Shown here: piece by piece, positions 7,909-18,816 of the stretch | Position numbering within the stretch: position 1 is the stretch's first letter | Layout of the letters: every line of letters starts with the position of its first letter | From: Noviherbaspirillum sp. UKPF54 | GTDB lineage: Bacteria > Pseudomonadota > Gammaproteobacteria > Burkholderiales > Burkholderiaceae_D | Length of the DNA: 64,000 bases | Direction: 5' to 3' | NCBI RefSeq assembly: GCF_007874125.1 | Contig: NZ_CP040128.1 | Span: 3,286,001 to 3,350,000 of the forward strand | Made by a program: the position numbers and the translations under genes | The notes under the pieces: generated by a model | Seen by the model: the letters and a program-made list of their open reading frames with translations, nothing else | What the model was told of the DNA's origin: nothing | Database searches by the model: none

Positions 7909-7924
7909 TGGCACAGCGCTTGCC
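7909..7924 (+). promoter_or_regulatory. Sigma-54 promoter of the aldehyde dehydrogenase gene
   Basis: TGGCACAGCGCTTGCC matches the consensus TGGCACRNNNNTTGCW at every fixed position except the last, with the required 10 bases between GG and GC. Transcription would start near 7935, giving a leader of about 70 nt to the ATG at 8004. Confidence 0.85.
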
Positions 7925-8003
7925 CTATGTATCACGTACTCGCGGCACCATACCGCGAGACATATACGCCAATAGCCTGCCCCACACCATTTTGGAGGAA
8001 GAC

Positions 8004-9524
<1,521 letters not shown>

Positions 9525-9537
9525 GCGTTCATCAGGC

Positions 9538-9576
9538 GGCGTGCCTTGCCACAAGCAGGGCACGCCTGTTTTTTCT
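9538..9576 (+). terminator. Rho-independent terminator between aldehyde dehydrogenase and DUF779 genes
   Basis: The stem GGCGTGCC (9538-9545) / GGCACGCC (9559-9566) is followed by TGTTTTTTCT. It begins 14 bp after the dehydrogenase stop and ends about 16 bp before the DUF779 start, so it would reduce but perhaps not abolish read-through. Confidence 0.8.
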
Positions 9577-9591
9577 GCGTGGAGAACGAAC

Positions 9592-9966
9592 ATGGCACAA
9601 CCGGTGGTTCAGCGTGTGGTGGCAACCGAAGCCGCCCGGGAATTCATTGCGGCGTTGCGGGAAAAGCATGGTGAACTAATGTTTTTCCAGTCGGGCGGAT
9701 GTTGCGACGGCAGCGCGCCTCTGTGCTACGCGGCAGGTGATTTCAACATCAGTGCGAGCGACGTTTTCCTCGGCAACGTATACGGCGTGCCGTTCTACAT
9801 GGGCGCCGACCAGTTCGAATACTGGAAGCACACACAGCTCATCATCGACGTGGTCGCCGGAAACGGCGGCATGTTTTCGCTCGATAACGGTACCGGGAAG
9901 CGCTTCCTGACGCGCTCCAGGCTGTTCACCGACGAAGAAAATGACGCGCTGCTGCAAGCCCGATAG
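9592..9966 (+). CDS. DUF779 family protein
   Basis: 124 residues from the ATG at 9592, with GGAG 10 bases upstream; an in-frame extension upstream would lie inside the terminator hairpin. The DUF779 pattern is clear: AREFIAALREKHGELMFFQS, GGCCDGSAPLCY with three cysteines (around residues 38-48), FYMGADQFEYWKHTQLIIDV and a final SRLFTDEE. Members are usually encoded beside AldB/ExaC/AcoD dehydrogenases, as here. The molecular role is unknown; the conserved cysteines suggest metal or redox chemistry. It is separated from the dehydrogenase by a terminator, so it may have its own promoter or be expressed by read-through. Confidence 0.88.
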   Translation: MAQPVVQRVVATEAAREFIAALREKHGELMFFQSGGCCDGSAPLCYAAGDFNISASDVFLGNVYGVPFYMGADQFEYWKHTQLIIDVVAGNGGMFSLDNGTGKRFLTRSRLFTDEENDALLQAR

Positions 9967-10045
9967 AACGGGCAAGCCCCTCCCGCGGCCGCCCACCCTG
10001 GCGCGTGGTGCCGATTGAATTGTCCCGAACTGGGACAATGTCGTG

Positions 10046-11065
10046 TCAGGCGCTCCGCTCTCCGCACAGATCGCGCAGGAATTCCGTTTTCACCTCTGCC
10101 GCCGGCAAGCCGCGCGCGAGCAGGTGGTGCAGCTTGACGAAGGCTGCCTCGAACGTCATGTCTCCCGCGCCGATCACGCCGGCATCGATCATGCCCGCGC
10201 CGGCCGCATAGGCGCCGATCGTCACCCTGCCGTGCGGCGACTGGCTGCAGGCAGCCAGCACCGTCCCCGCCGCGTCGGCGCGCGCAAGTATGTCGAGCAG
10301 CGCCGCATCGCGGTCCGGCACATTGCCCGCGCCGTAGCATTGCAGCACCACGGCGTCCGGCTTCAGGTCCAGCAATGCCTGCACCGCCCGCAGCGGCAAG
10401 CCAGGCACGAAGCGCATCGGCAACACGGTACGGTTTTCGTACTCCGGCAGTTCGAATCGCTCCTGGCCTGGGTCGGGCAGCAAGGCGGCATGATTAAGCC
10501 GCACCTCGATGCCTGCCTCGCCCAGCCACAGGTAGTTGGGGCTGTCGAATGCGTCGAGACGTTCGGCGCTCACCTTGGTAGCGCGATTGCCGCGCAGCAG
10601 GCGCTGGTTGAAATACAGCGCGACTTCGTGGATCGCCTCCGAGGCGGCCAGCTGCAGCGACGTGATCAGGTTGTGCGGCGCATCCGAGCGCGCCACGCTC
10701 AAGGGAATCTGCGAACCGGTGACGATGACGGGTTTACGCACGCCTTGCAGCATGTAGGACAGCGCCGCCGCGGTATAGGCCATGGTGTCGGTGCCGTGCA
10801 GGACGACAAAGCCGTCATACTCGTGATAGCGCGCGGCGATATCGCGTCCGATCCGCTGCCAGTCGCAGGGTGTGGCATTGCTGCTGTCGATCGGTTCGGC
10901 GTACTGGTGCAGCGTGTAGCGCGGCACGGCGCCGCTCCCGCCGTCCAGCAGGCGGGACAGCGCCGCGGCGAAATCGCGCATCGGCGCATAGCCCCGCGCG
11001 GTTTTTTCCATACCGACGGTGCCGCCGGTGTAAATCAGGCCGATATGCTTTTGTTTCATCGTCAT
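10046..11065 (-). CDS. ansA: L-asparaginase, type I (AnsA-like)
   Basis: 339 residues from the ATG at 11065; a longer frame to 11137 adds an Arg-rich, unconvincing leader, and AGGA lies 8 bases before the chosen start. There is no signal peptide, as in cytoplasmic type I enzymes. Motifs: YTGGTVGM near residue 11 with the first catalytic Thr, VVLHGTDTMAYTAAALSYML near residue 90 with the second, and KPVIVTGSQIPL. Overall similarity is to E. coli AnsA (338 residues). It hydrolyses L-asparagine to aspartate and ammonia. It lies downstream of a Liv-type binding protein gene on the same strand but 178 bp away. Confidence 0.88.
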   Translation of the reverse strand: MTMKQKHIGLIYTGGTVGMEKTARGYAPMRDFAAALSRLLDGGSGAVPRYTLHQYAEPIDSSNATPCDWQRIGRDIAARYHEYDGFVVLHGTDTMAYTAAALSYMLQGVRKPVIVTGSQIPLSVARSDAPHNLITSLQLAASEAIHEVALYFNQRLLRGNRATKVSAERLDAFDSPNYLWLGEAGIEVRLNHAALLPDPGQERFELPEYENRTVLPMRFVPGLPLRAVQALLDLKPDAVVLQCYGAGNVPDRDAALLDILARADAAGTVLAACSQSPHGRVTIGAYAAGAGMIDAGVIGAGDMTFEAAFVKLHHLLARGLPAAEVKTEFLRDLCGERSA

Positions 11066-11243
11066 TATTCCATCCTGCCGGTTCGACGGTCGCGCCGTCT
11101 TCCGGCGTGCCGAGCCGAAAGCGCAAAAGTATGCCACGGTCCGCCGCGCCGGATGAAAGCACCCGGCCAGCCAGCCGGCACAGGATGGACAATTCGGCCT
11201 TCGCGGGCGGCCCGTCTCCGACCGCCCGTCGTCGCCGTTCGTG

Positions 11244-12392
11244 TTACTTCACCACGGCGATCTGTTCGCGCTTGCCACCCTTGTAGGTGTACAGCGTCAG
11301 GGTGCCGTTCTTGATATCGCCCTTGGCGTCGAAGGCGATATTGCCGGTCACGCCCTTGTAGCTGATCTTGTGCAGTTCGGGCAGGTATTTCGCCGGCTCG
11401 GCCGAATTGGCCTTTTTCATCGCCTCGACCATCACCATCACCGCGTCGTAGACGTACGGTGCGTAGAGCTGGACGTCGATGCCGAACTTCTTCTTGTACG
11501 CGGCGCGGAACTCGTCCATGCCCTTCTTCTGCGCCTCTTCCACGCCGCCGGCTTCGGCACACACGATCTTGCCCGGTTCGCCGATGGCGTCGCCGGCCAG
11601 GTTGACCAGGCCCTCGGTGCAGATGCCGTCGCCGCCCATGAACTTGGCGTTCATGCCCAGCGCCTTCATCTGGCGCAGCATCGGACCGGCCACGGCATCC
11701 ATGCCGCCGAAGAACACGACGTCCGGATTCTTGGCCTTGATCGAGGTGAGGATGGCGTTGAAGTCTGTCGCCTTGTCATTAGTGTACTGCTGCGCCACCA
11801 CTTGCACGCCCTTGGCCTTGGCGCCCTTGATGAATTCCTCGGCCACGCCCTGGCCATAAGCGGTACGGTCGTCGATCACGGCCACCTTCTTGGCCTTCAT
11901 CTGGTCAGCCGCATAGCGGCCCAGCGTGCCGCCCAGCTGGCCGTCGTTGGCCACCACGCGGAAGGTGGTGTTGAAGCCTTGCTGGGTGTATTTCGGGTTG
12001 GTCGCGGACGGGGAAATCTGCGGGATGCCGGCATCGTGGTAAATCTTGGAAGCCGGGATGGTGGTGCCGGAATTGAGGTGGCCGATGACGCCGTTGACAT
12101 GGGCGTCGACCAGCTTTTGGGCGGCCGAGGTGGCTTGTTTCGGGTCTGCTCCGTCGTCCTCCGCCAGCAGTTCGAACTTGACCTTCTTGCCGCCGATGGT
12201 CACGCCCTTGGCGTTCAGTTCGTCAATCGCCATGCGCGCGCCGTTTTCATTATCCTTGCCCAGGTGGGCAATGGCACCCGAGATCGGGCCGACGTGGCCG
12301 ATCTTGACGACTTGCTCCTGTGCCGATGCAGCGCCCGCGAATGCAAAGGCGATAGCGCCAGCCAACGGAATCATTTTTGTCTTGAACTGCAT
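11244..12392 (-). CDS. Branched-chain amino acid ABC transporter, periplasmic binding protein (LivJ/LivK type)
   Basis: 382 residues. A Sec signal peptide (MQFKTKMIPLAGAIAFAFAG, cleavage near ASA) leads into a type I periplasmic binding fold: VVKIGHVGPISGAIAHLGKD, an ENGARMAIDELNAKG helix, GVIGHLNSGTTIPASKI with the Ser/Thr ligand contacts, and DRTAYGQGVAEEF. This matches the Leu/Ile/Val binding family. AGGAGA lies 6 bases before the ATG. No permease or ATPase genes are adjacent, so it is an orphan binding protein here. The ligand could be any hydrophobic amino acid or a small amide. Confidence 0.9.
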   Translation of the reverse strand: MQFKTKMIPLAGAIAFAFAGAASAQEQVVKIGHVGPISGAIAHLGKDNENGARMAIDELNAKGVTIGGKKVKFELLAEDDGADPKQATSAAQKLVDAHVNGVIGHLNSGTTIPASKIYHDAGIPQISPSATNPKYTQQGFNTTFRVVANDGQLGGTLGRYAADQMKAKKVAVIDDRTAYGQGVAEEFIKGAKAKGVQVVAQQYTNDKATDFNAILTSIKAKNPDVVFFGGMDAVAGPMLRQMKALGMNAKFMGGDGICTEGLVNLAGDAIGEPGKIVCAEAGGVEEAQKKGMDEFRAAYKKKFGIDVQLYAPYVYDAVMVMVEAMKKANSAEPAKYLPELHKISYKGVTGNIAFDAKGDIKNGTLTLYTYKGGKREQIAVVK

Positions 12393-12765
12393 ATGCTTAT
12401 CTCCTAGGGTTGGACAAGAAGGTACTGCAGGAATTTACCCAATCAGCAAACTGCGCGGGCGCGTCGAAATAGCGCCGGCATTTGAGCAAGGGATGCCTCC
12501 CGGCCGCACTGATTTTCAACCTGTCCGGCGAGAACTGGCGCAAATGCTTGAAGACGTTTTGATTAATCGCAATCGTCGCCTGGGGAAGCGGCATGCCATT
12601 AGCCTGGCCCTGGCCGTCGGGCGCATTCGATGGCGATTGTTATTGTCATTTTTGGCGCTCCCTGAATTGGCATGAAAGCCGGCAAACTGGACCGCAACTG
12701 TCGGGATAAACCCAGTCAAAAGCGATTCCGCTGTAGCGCCGGGTGTTCCGGACTATACTGCGCTA
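12393..12765. other. 373-bp intergenic region between livJ-like gene and lipB
   Basis: It holds the divergent promoters of the livJ-like gene and lipB. I see no further gene, repeat or strong hairpin. Short open frames on both strands have no recognisable protein features. The only clear promoter element is the TATACT before lipB. Confidence 0.6.
12754..12759 (+). promoter_or_regulatory. Candidate lipB -10 box (TATACT) six bases from the start codon
   Basis: TATACT ends at 12759 and the lipB ATG is at 12766. If used, the transcript would start at or next to the A of ATG. No convincing -35 hexamer is seen at 16-18 bp, and no purine-rich ribosome site precedes the ATG. Confidence 0.35.
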
Positions 12766-13401
12766 ATGACACCGACCATCATCGACCGCGGCTTCGAGCC
12801 GTATGAAACGAGCTTTGCCGCCATGCGCGCCTTCACCGACGCGCGCACATCCGAAACGCCGGACGAACTGTGGATCGTCGAACATCCGCCGGTATTCACG
12901 CTCGGCCTGGGCGCCGATCCGTCGCACGTGCTCAATGCGCACGACATCCCGGTGATCCAGACCGACCGCGGCGGTGAAGTCACCTACCATGGCCCGGGCC
13001 AGGTCGTTATCTATTTGCTCATGGATCTGCGCCGCCGCCCGGGCGCACGCCTGTTCGCGCGCGAATTCGTGAATAAAATCGAACAGTCGGTCATAAATAC
13101 CTTGCACGCGTATAATCTCGACGGTGAGCGCAAGCCCGGCGCGCCGGGAATTTACATGTGCGACGGCCGCTGGAAAGGCGCAAAAATCGCCGCCCTCGGA
13201 CTGAAGGTGCGCGGCAACGGCTGCACCTATCACGGCGTGTCGCTCAACGTCGCGATGGACCTGGCGCCGTTCTCGTGGATCAACCCCTGCGGCTACGAAG
13301 GCATGGCGACGGTGGACATGCAAACCGTCGGCGTGCAAGCGCCCTTGCGCGACGTGCAGCTGGCGCTCGCTCACAACCTGACCGATTTACTGACGACCTG
13401 A
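12766..13401 (+). CDS. lipB: Octanoyl-[ACP]:protein N-octanoyltransferase
   Basis: 211 residues. Family hallmarks: the [12 protein letters not shown] motif near residues 68-79, the catalytic lysine Lys140 in [21 protein letters not shown] near 152-162, and catalytic Cys175 in INPCGY. It transfers octanoate from acyl carrier protein to the lipoyl domains of pyruvate and 2-oxoglutarate dehydrogenases and GcvH. lipA follows 75 bp downstream and acts next in the pathway. In most Burkholderiales lipB directly follows the DUF493 gene; here 6.8 kb intervenes. No Shine-Dalgarno sequence is visible before the ATG. Confidence 0.96.
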   Translation: MTPTIIDRGFEPYETSFAAMRAFTDARTSETPDELWIVEHPPVFTLGLGADPSHVLNAHDIPVIQTDRGGEVTYHGPGQVVIYLLMDLRRRPGARLFAREFVNKIEQSVINTLHAYNLDGERKPGAPGIYMCDGRWKGAKIAALGLKVRGNGCTYHGVSLNVAMDLAPFSWINPCGYEGMATVDMQTVGVQAPLRDVQLALAHNLTDLLTT

Positions 13402-13476
13402 AGCATTCCCTGCCGCTCCGATATCCATCCGAGAACAGCGTCGACGCGCAAGCCGCCGGATTCGGCCCGCGCCGGA

Positions 13477-14481
13477 ATGAACACTGACGAAGCGACCATG
13501 ACGACCGACAGCAAGCCCCTGCCCTCTTCCGCCCCCGCCGACTACAACCCGAACGAGAAGCAGAAAGGCGCCGGCAAGACGGCGCGCATCCCGATCAAGA
13601 TCGTGCCGGCCGAGAAGCTCGCAAAGCCCGACTGGATTCGCGTGAAGGCAGGCTCGCCGTCGACCCGCTTCTACGAAATCAAGGATATCCTGCGCACCAA
13701 CAAGCTGGTCACGGTGTGCGAGGAAGCGAGCTGCCCGAACATCGGCGAATGCTTCGGCAAGGGCACCGCCACCTTCATGATCATGGGCGACAAGTGCACC
13801 CGGCGCTGCCCGTTTTGCGACGTCGGCCACGGCCGTCCCGACCCGCTCGATCCGGAAGAGCCGGCCAAGCTGGCGAAAACCATCGCCGCCATGAAGCTCA
13901 ATTACGTGGTGATCACCTCGGTCGACCGCGACGACCTGCGCGACGGCGGCGCCGGGCATTTCGCCGACTGCATCCGGCGGGTGCGCGAGCAGTCGCCCAA
14001 CACCCGCATCGAAATCCTCACCCCGGACTTCCGCGGCCGCATGGAGCGCGCGCTCGAAGTGCTGAAGGAAGCGCCGCCGGACGTGATGAACCATAACCTG
14101 GAAACCGTGCCGCGTCTGTACAAGGAAGCGCGTCCGGGCGCCGATTACGCATTTTCCCTGAGCCTGCTCAAGCGCTTCAAGGAACTCCATCCGGAAGTCG
14201 CGACCAAGTCGGGACTGATGGTCGGCCTGGGCGAGACCGACGAGGAAATCCTGCAGGTGATGCGCGACCTGCGCGAGCACGGCGTCACCATGCTCACCAT
14301 CGGGCAGTACCTGATGCCGTCGGGCGACCATTTGCCGGTGCGCCGCTACGTGCATCCGGACACGTTCAGAATGTTCGAGGACGAAGCGTACAAGATGGGC
14401 TTTGCGCACGCCGCCGTCGGCGCCATGGTGCGCAGCTCGTACCACGCCGACATGCAGGCGCATGGCGCCGGCGTGGCCTGA
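13477..14481 (+). CDS. lipA: Lipoyl synthase (radical SAM)
   Basis: 334 residues. Two [4Fe-4S] clusters are accounted for: the auxiliary cluster by Cys81, Cys86 and Cys92 ([14 protein letters not shown]) and the radical SAM cluster by Cys107, Cys111 and Cys114 ([13 protein letters not shown]). The C-terminal RSSYHADM segment supplies the Ser ligand of the auxiliary cluster. It inserts two sulfur atoms into octanoyl-lysine made by LipB. The N-terminal 50 residues are basic and poorly conserved, so a start seven codons later (13498) is also possible. Confidence 0.97.
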   Translation: MNTDEATMTTDSKPLPSSAPADYNPNEKQKGAGKTARIPIKIVPAEKLAKPDWIRVKAGSPSTRFYEIKDILRTNKLVTVCEEASCPNIGECFGKGTATFMIMGDKCTRRCPFCDVGHGRPDPLDPEEPAKLAKTIAAMKLNYVVITSVDRDDLRDGGAGHFADCIRRVREQSPNTRIEILTPDFRGRMERALEVLKEAPPDVMNHNLETVPRLYKEARPGADYAFSLSLLKRFKELHPEVATKSGLMVGLGETDEEILQVMRDLREHGVTMLTIGQYLMPSGDHLPVRRYVHPDTFRMFEDEAYKMGFAHAAVGAMVRSSYHADMQAHGAGVA

Positions 14482-14861
14482 TCCGGCCCGAGCGAAGCGG
14501 TTTTCCCGGCCGCTTCGCGCAGACCTGCCGCAGCGAACGACGATGCGGCTTGATAAAAACTAAACGGCAGGCCGCGTGAAGCCGTAAAAATAATCGATGC
14601 CGGCCCCACGCCTTGCGCGTCGTGGCGCCAAATGGTTTTTCGGTTCTTGTGTCAACGGCCGATCTCGCTATATCGCTTGTTTCTGCTCGATGACGACGAC
14701 AAGCCTCCTTTCCCGAACCGGTCCTCACGCCGGGGGCGGACCTTCATTTCCCGAATTATTTACCAGATGTTACGGCGCCCCAAAAACGGGAACCGACCGC
14801 GTAATGGCCGGTCGGACCTGTCGACGACAATATTTCTGCTCCGGTTGCTAAAGCGAGACGT
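14482..14861. other. 380-bp intergenic region between lipA and the PAP2-like gene
   Basis: It contains a GC-rich hairpin just after lipA (GCGAAGCGG at 14492-14500 with CCGCTTCGC at 14510-14518) that has no U-run, and a weaker one (CCGACC/GGTCGG, 14794-14815). Short open frames on either strand show no protein features. No promoter motif stands out. Confidence 0.5.
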
Positions 14862-15512
14862 ATGATTTCATGGACACATATCACGCAGTTTGGCGATGTC
14901 ACCATCACGATGCTCGTCGCATTTGCCATCGCGGCATGGCTCTACATCGAGGGCGAGCGGCGCCTGGCGCTCTGGTGGAGCGGGCTCTTTACGGCGGGAT
15001 TGGGCATCGTCGTCGTGACGAAAATGGCGTTCATCGGCTGGGGCATCGGCGTTCGCGCGCTCGACTTCACCGGCTTTAGCGGCCATGCGATGCGGGCGAC
15101 CGCCGTCATCCCGGTGCTGTTTTACCTGATGCTGCAAAAGACGGCCCCGGCGCTGCGCGCCGCAGGCGTGCTGGCCGGCTTCGCGGGCGCCGTGCTCATC
15201 GGGCTGTCACGCCTGACGCTGCATGCGCATTCGGTATCGGAAGTGGTCGCCGGCACGGCACTGGGCGCGGCAGTGAGCATGGCTTTCATCTGGATTGCAG
15301 CCGAATCGCTGCGCAGGCACGTGTTCAATCCGTTGCGCATCGCCCTGAGCATGCTGGCGCTGCTTCCCGCCCCCTATCTTCATCCGGCGCCGACGCAGCA
15401 GTGGCTGACCGGCGTCTCGCTGTTTTTCTCGGGGCACGACAAGCCGTTCATGCGCACCGGCGCCCGCGATGCGCAGGGGCCGGGCCGGACGGAGCTGTCT
15501 TCGCGTTCCTAG
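14862..15512 (+). CDS. PAP2-superfamily membrane phosphatase-like protein
   Basis: 216 residues with five or six predicted membrane helices. Two of the three PAP2 signature blocks are visible: SGHAMRAT near residues 72-79, and SRLTLHAHSVSEVVAG near 108-123, where the acidic residue after the final His is Glu. The first block (KxxxxxxRP) is not obvious, so activity is uncertain. PAP2 enzymes dephosphorylate lipid phosphates such as undecaprenyl pyrophosphate. The C-terminal 25 residues are hydrophilic and low in conservation. The TAG stop (15510-15512) is part of the CTAG at the edge of the palindromic element. Confidence 0.72.
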   Translation: MISWTHITQFGDVTITMLVAFAIAAWLYIEGERRLALWWSGLFTAGLGIVVVTKMAFIGWGIGVRALDFTGFSGHAMRATAVIPVLFYLMLQKTAPALRAAGVLAGFAGAVLIGLSRLTLHAHSVSEVVAGTALGAAVSMAFIWIAAESLRRHVFNPLRIALSMLALLPAPYLHPAPTQQWLTGVSLFFSGHDKPFMRTGARDAQGPGRTELSSRS

Positions 15513-15783
15513 AGGGTGTTATGAACTGGGGAAGGGGGCGCGTTCGAGCGAGAAGGGATGCAGTGCTAGGCGCGGCGCGACGCTCAGGGTGGCCCCCTGC
15601 GCAAGCGCCGCAACGCCGCAATGCGTCCCTTCTCGCTCGAACCCTCTGGGCAGCCCCGGAAACCAGCCGCCTGCGGTGTTGCGGCTCCTTGCCGTAGCAC
15701 CGCTACGACGTGTCGCCGCGCCTTGCATTCGGCTGGTTCCCGGGGCTGCGCGCCCCCTTCCCCAGTTCATAACACCCTCTAGG
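15508..15783. mobile_element. 276-bp double-hairpin palindromic element (MITE-like) flanked by CTAG
   Basis: Outer arms 15508-15542 and 15749-15783 are perfect 35-bp inverted repeats (outer sequence CCTAGAGGGTGTTATGAAC). Inside lie two further hairpins: 15542-15561 with 15623-15642 (19 of 20 paired) and 15651-15669 with 15730-15748 (18 of 19). The loops of these two hairpins are themselves imperfect inverted copies of each other (both contain AGGCGCGGCG and GCCGCAAC motifs). CTAG occurs at both edges (15509-15512, 15779-15782), consistent with a 4-bp target duplication. No reading frame for a transposase fits. The TIR-plus-CTAG arrangement recalls IS5-family-derived MITEs, but that assignment is an inference. 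Confidence 0.8.
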
Positions 15784-16303
15784 CGGCCAGCGCCTTTTCC
15801 AGCAGCTGGTGCAGTTCGGCGAAGGCCGGTTCGCCGACATAGCGCTTGATGATCTTGCCGTTCTTGTCGATCACGTAGGTGGTCGGCGTCAGTTTCACGT
15901 CGCCGAAGGATTTAGCCAATTCACCCTGCGTGTCGAGCGCGACCTTGAACGGCAGGCCGCGGCTCTGCGCGTAGTTAAGCACGTAATTGGGAGGATCGTA
16001 GCTCATCGCGACTGCAACGAAATCCAGGCCCTTGTCCTTGTACTTGTTATAGGTCTGCACCATCTGCGGCATTTCATGCACGCAAGTCGTGCAGCTGGTG
16101 GCCCAGAAATTGACCATGACCACCTTGCCGCGCAAGCTTTGCATCGGCACTTTTTCGCCGCCCAGGCTGGTGAAGGTCACGTCCGGCGCCGCTTTTTGGG
16201 ACGACATCGACAGATACCCGACTGCCGCGACAGCCACCACGGCAATGGCCGCCACAGCCTTGATCCAGGTGCGTTGACGGGAATTGGTAGTTTCAGCTTG
16301 CAT
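15779..16303 (-). CDS. TlpA/ResA-like membrane-anchored thiol-disulfide oxidoreductase
   Basis: 174 residues. A single N-terminal membrane helix (residues 14-34) anchors a periplasmic thioredoxin-fold domain. The redox site is Cys71-Thr-Thr-Cys74 in FWATSCTTC, followed by a cis-proline segment LTPTTYVID. This fits the TlpA/ResA family, which reduces cytochrome c apoproteins or other periplasmic disulfides, although the CTTC centre is less common than CxPC. The TAG stop (15779-15781) falls in the CTAG at the element edge. Downstream, the convergent PAP2-like gene lies beyond the element. Confidence 0.88.
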   Translation of the reverse strand: MQAETTNSRQRTWIKAVAAIAVVAVAAVGYLSMSSQKAAPDVTFTSLGGEKVPMQSLRGKVVMVNFWATSCTTCVHEMPQMVQTYNKYKDKGLDFVAVAMSYDPPNYVLNYAQSRGLPFKVALDTQGELAKSFGDVKLTPTTYVIDKNGKIIKRYVGEPAFAELHQLLEKALAA

Positions 16304-16362
16304 GATGCCTTGGCCTAGTGATGTTGGGGATAACCCTCATTATAGTCAGTTCATGACGCCGG

Positions 16363-16806
16363 CTAGGGCCGCAGGTAAACGTAGCCCTCGCGCGCCTGCA
16401 ACCTGGCAACTTCGACCACGCCGGAGGGCACCAGTTTCGCCTGCGGCAGGAGCTGCGACGGCGCGATGTCGTGCGCGTTCAAGGTATTGCGGCAGACGCG
16501 GAATTCCACGCCCTGCTCGGCTAGGGCAGCCACCGCCGCGTCGAACGGCCGGCCGTTGCGCTCTGTTGCGCCGGACAGCAGGAAGCGGATGCCGTCGCCA
16601 TTGGCCACCACCACGATTTTCGTGTCCGGTTCGGCGCGCAGATGGTTGCGAATGTTCGCCATCGCGCGTGAAGCCTGGTCGATACCATCGACGAGGTGGT
16701 AGACCACCTTAACCGGTTCGACAGCCGCAGCCTGTACCATGGCGCCTGCCGCAAGCAGGCTCAGGGCTGCGAGAGTGTGTTTCAGGAAAGTGCGTCGCAT
16801 AGTCAT
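16363..16806 (-). CDS. DsrE-family protein, exported
   Basis: 147 residues from the ATG at 16806 (or the ATG six bases later). It begins with a twin-Arg-like or Sec signal (MRRTFLKHTLAALSLLAAGA). The mature part is a DsrE/DsrF-like alpha/beta domain: KVVYHLVDG, KIVVVANGDGIRFLL, and VEFRVCRNTLNAHDI with one conserved Cys. DsrE-like proteins handle sulfur-relay reactions in the cytoplasm, but exported single-domain versions like this are of unknown role. It starts 13 bp after the LemA gene stop, in the same direction. Confidence 0.8.
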   Translation of the reverse strand: MTMRRTFLKHTLAALSLLAAGAMVQAAAVEPVKVVYHLVDGIDQASRAMANIRNHLRAEPDTKIVVVANGDGIRFLLSGATERNGRPFDAAVAALAEQGVEFRVCRNTLNAHDIAPSQLLPQAKLVPSGVVEVARLQAREGYVYLRP

Positions 16807-16819
16807 TTCTCGATCTTGT

Positions 16820-17386
16820 TCAGAGGCGGTCCGGTTGACGCATGCCGGCGTCCGGCAGCGCAGCCACCGGCGTGAATGCGAACACGGCAGCGACGACCGA
16901 ACCGGGGAATTGCGCGCGTGCGGCATTGTAATGGCGTGCAGCTTCATTGTAGACCTGGCGCGCGAATGCCATCCTGCTCTCCGCCGCGCCCAGTTCCTCG
17001 ATCAGCCTGGAAAGATCCTCGCTGGATGCCGAATCGGAATGCGGTACCAGCGCGAACACAGCACCCAGCGCCGTTTCCAGCGCAGCTTCCGCTTCGTTCA
17101 GGGGAGCGATGGCGGCGGCATCGAGCGCATGGCGGCCGGCATGCGCGTATGCGGCGAGGATTGCCTTGTCCGCCGCAAGTAACGCATCGAGCGCGTCGAC
17201 CTGCTGAGGCATCCGCTCCCGGCAGACCCTGACGAGCGCCGGCATCAATTCATGGCGATGCAGCGCCAGCGCGTCGACCTGGGAAAACGCCGTCCGGCAC
17301 TGCTTGCGCTGCCGCAGCAGTCGCTGGTAGGCGCCCACCGCCCAGAAAACGATCAGCAGCGCAACCAGGATCACGAAAGACATCAT
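16820..17386 (-). CDS. LemA-family protein
   Basis: 188 residues. One N-terminal transmembrane helix (MMSFVILVALLIVFWAVGAY) precedes a helical-bundle domain with the LemA pattern: QVDALALHRHELMPALV near 36-52 and ESRMAFARQVYNEAARHYN near 137-155, ending in FPGSVVAAVFAF. LemA proteins are membrane-anchored with an outward-facing helical domain; function unknown. It lies between the BON-domain lipoprotein gene and the DsrE gene, all on the minus strand. Confidence 0.87.
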   Translation of the reverse strand: MMSFVILVALLIVFWAVGAYQRLLRQRKQCRTAFSQVDALALHRHELMPALVRVCRERMPQQVDALDALLAADKAILAAYAHAGRHALDAAAIAPLNEAEAALETALGAVFALVPHSDSASSEDLSRLIEELGAAESRMAFARQVYNEAARHYNAARAQFPGSVVAAVFAFTPVAALPDAGMRQPDRL

Positions 17387-17453
17387 CGTTCGCCTCGAAT
17401 AAAAAAAGCCGCGGGGCAGATCGCCCGGCGGCCCATGCCAGATCAGGAAAAGC

Positions 17454-18726
<1,273 letters not shown>

Positions 18727-18816
18727 CTACCAAAATCCATTTATTTCAATTTGGAAATGATAGCCGGTGTTGGACTGCGCCGAGGAAATTAAGTGCCCAA
18801 AGAAAGTTGCTTTTGA

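Larger units (their letters stand above)
7703..8003 (+). promoter_or_regulatory. 301-bp regulatory region of the aldehyde dehydrogenase gene
   Basis: No gene. It holds a perfect 10-bp inverted repeat at 7749-7778, a near-consensus sigma-54 promoter at 7909-7924, and a GGAGGA ribosome site at 7994-7999 just before the ATG at 8004. An open frame begins inside the region at 7728, but it would run through the promoter and its translation resembles no dehydrogenase leader. Confidence 0.75.

Noticed and set aside
11205..11227. GGGCGG/CCGCCC hairpin after the Liv-type binding protein gene
   Set aside because: Only 6 bp, long loop, no U-run; not enough to call a terminator.
14492..14518. 9-bp GC-rich hairpin after lipA as a terminator
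   Set aside because: No U-tract follows on either strand; kept only as a note in the intergenic entry.
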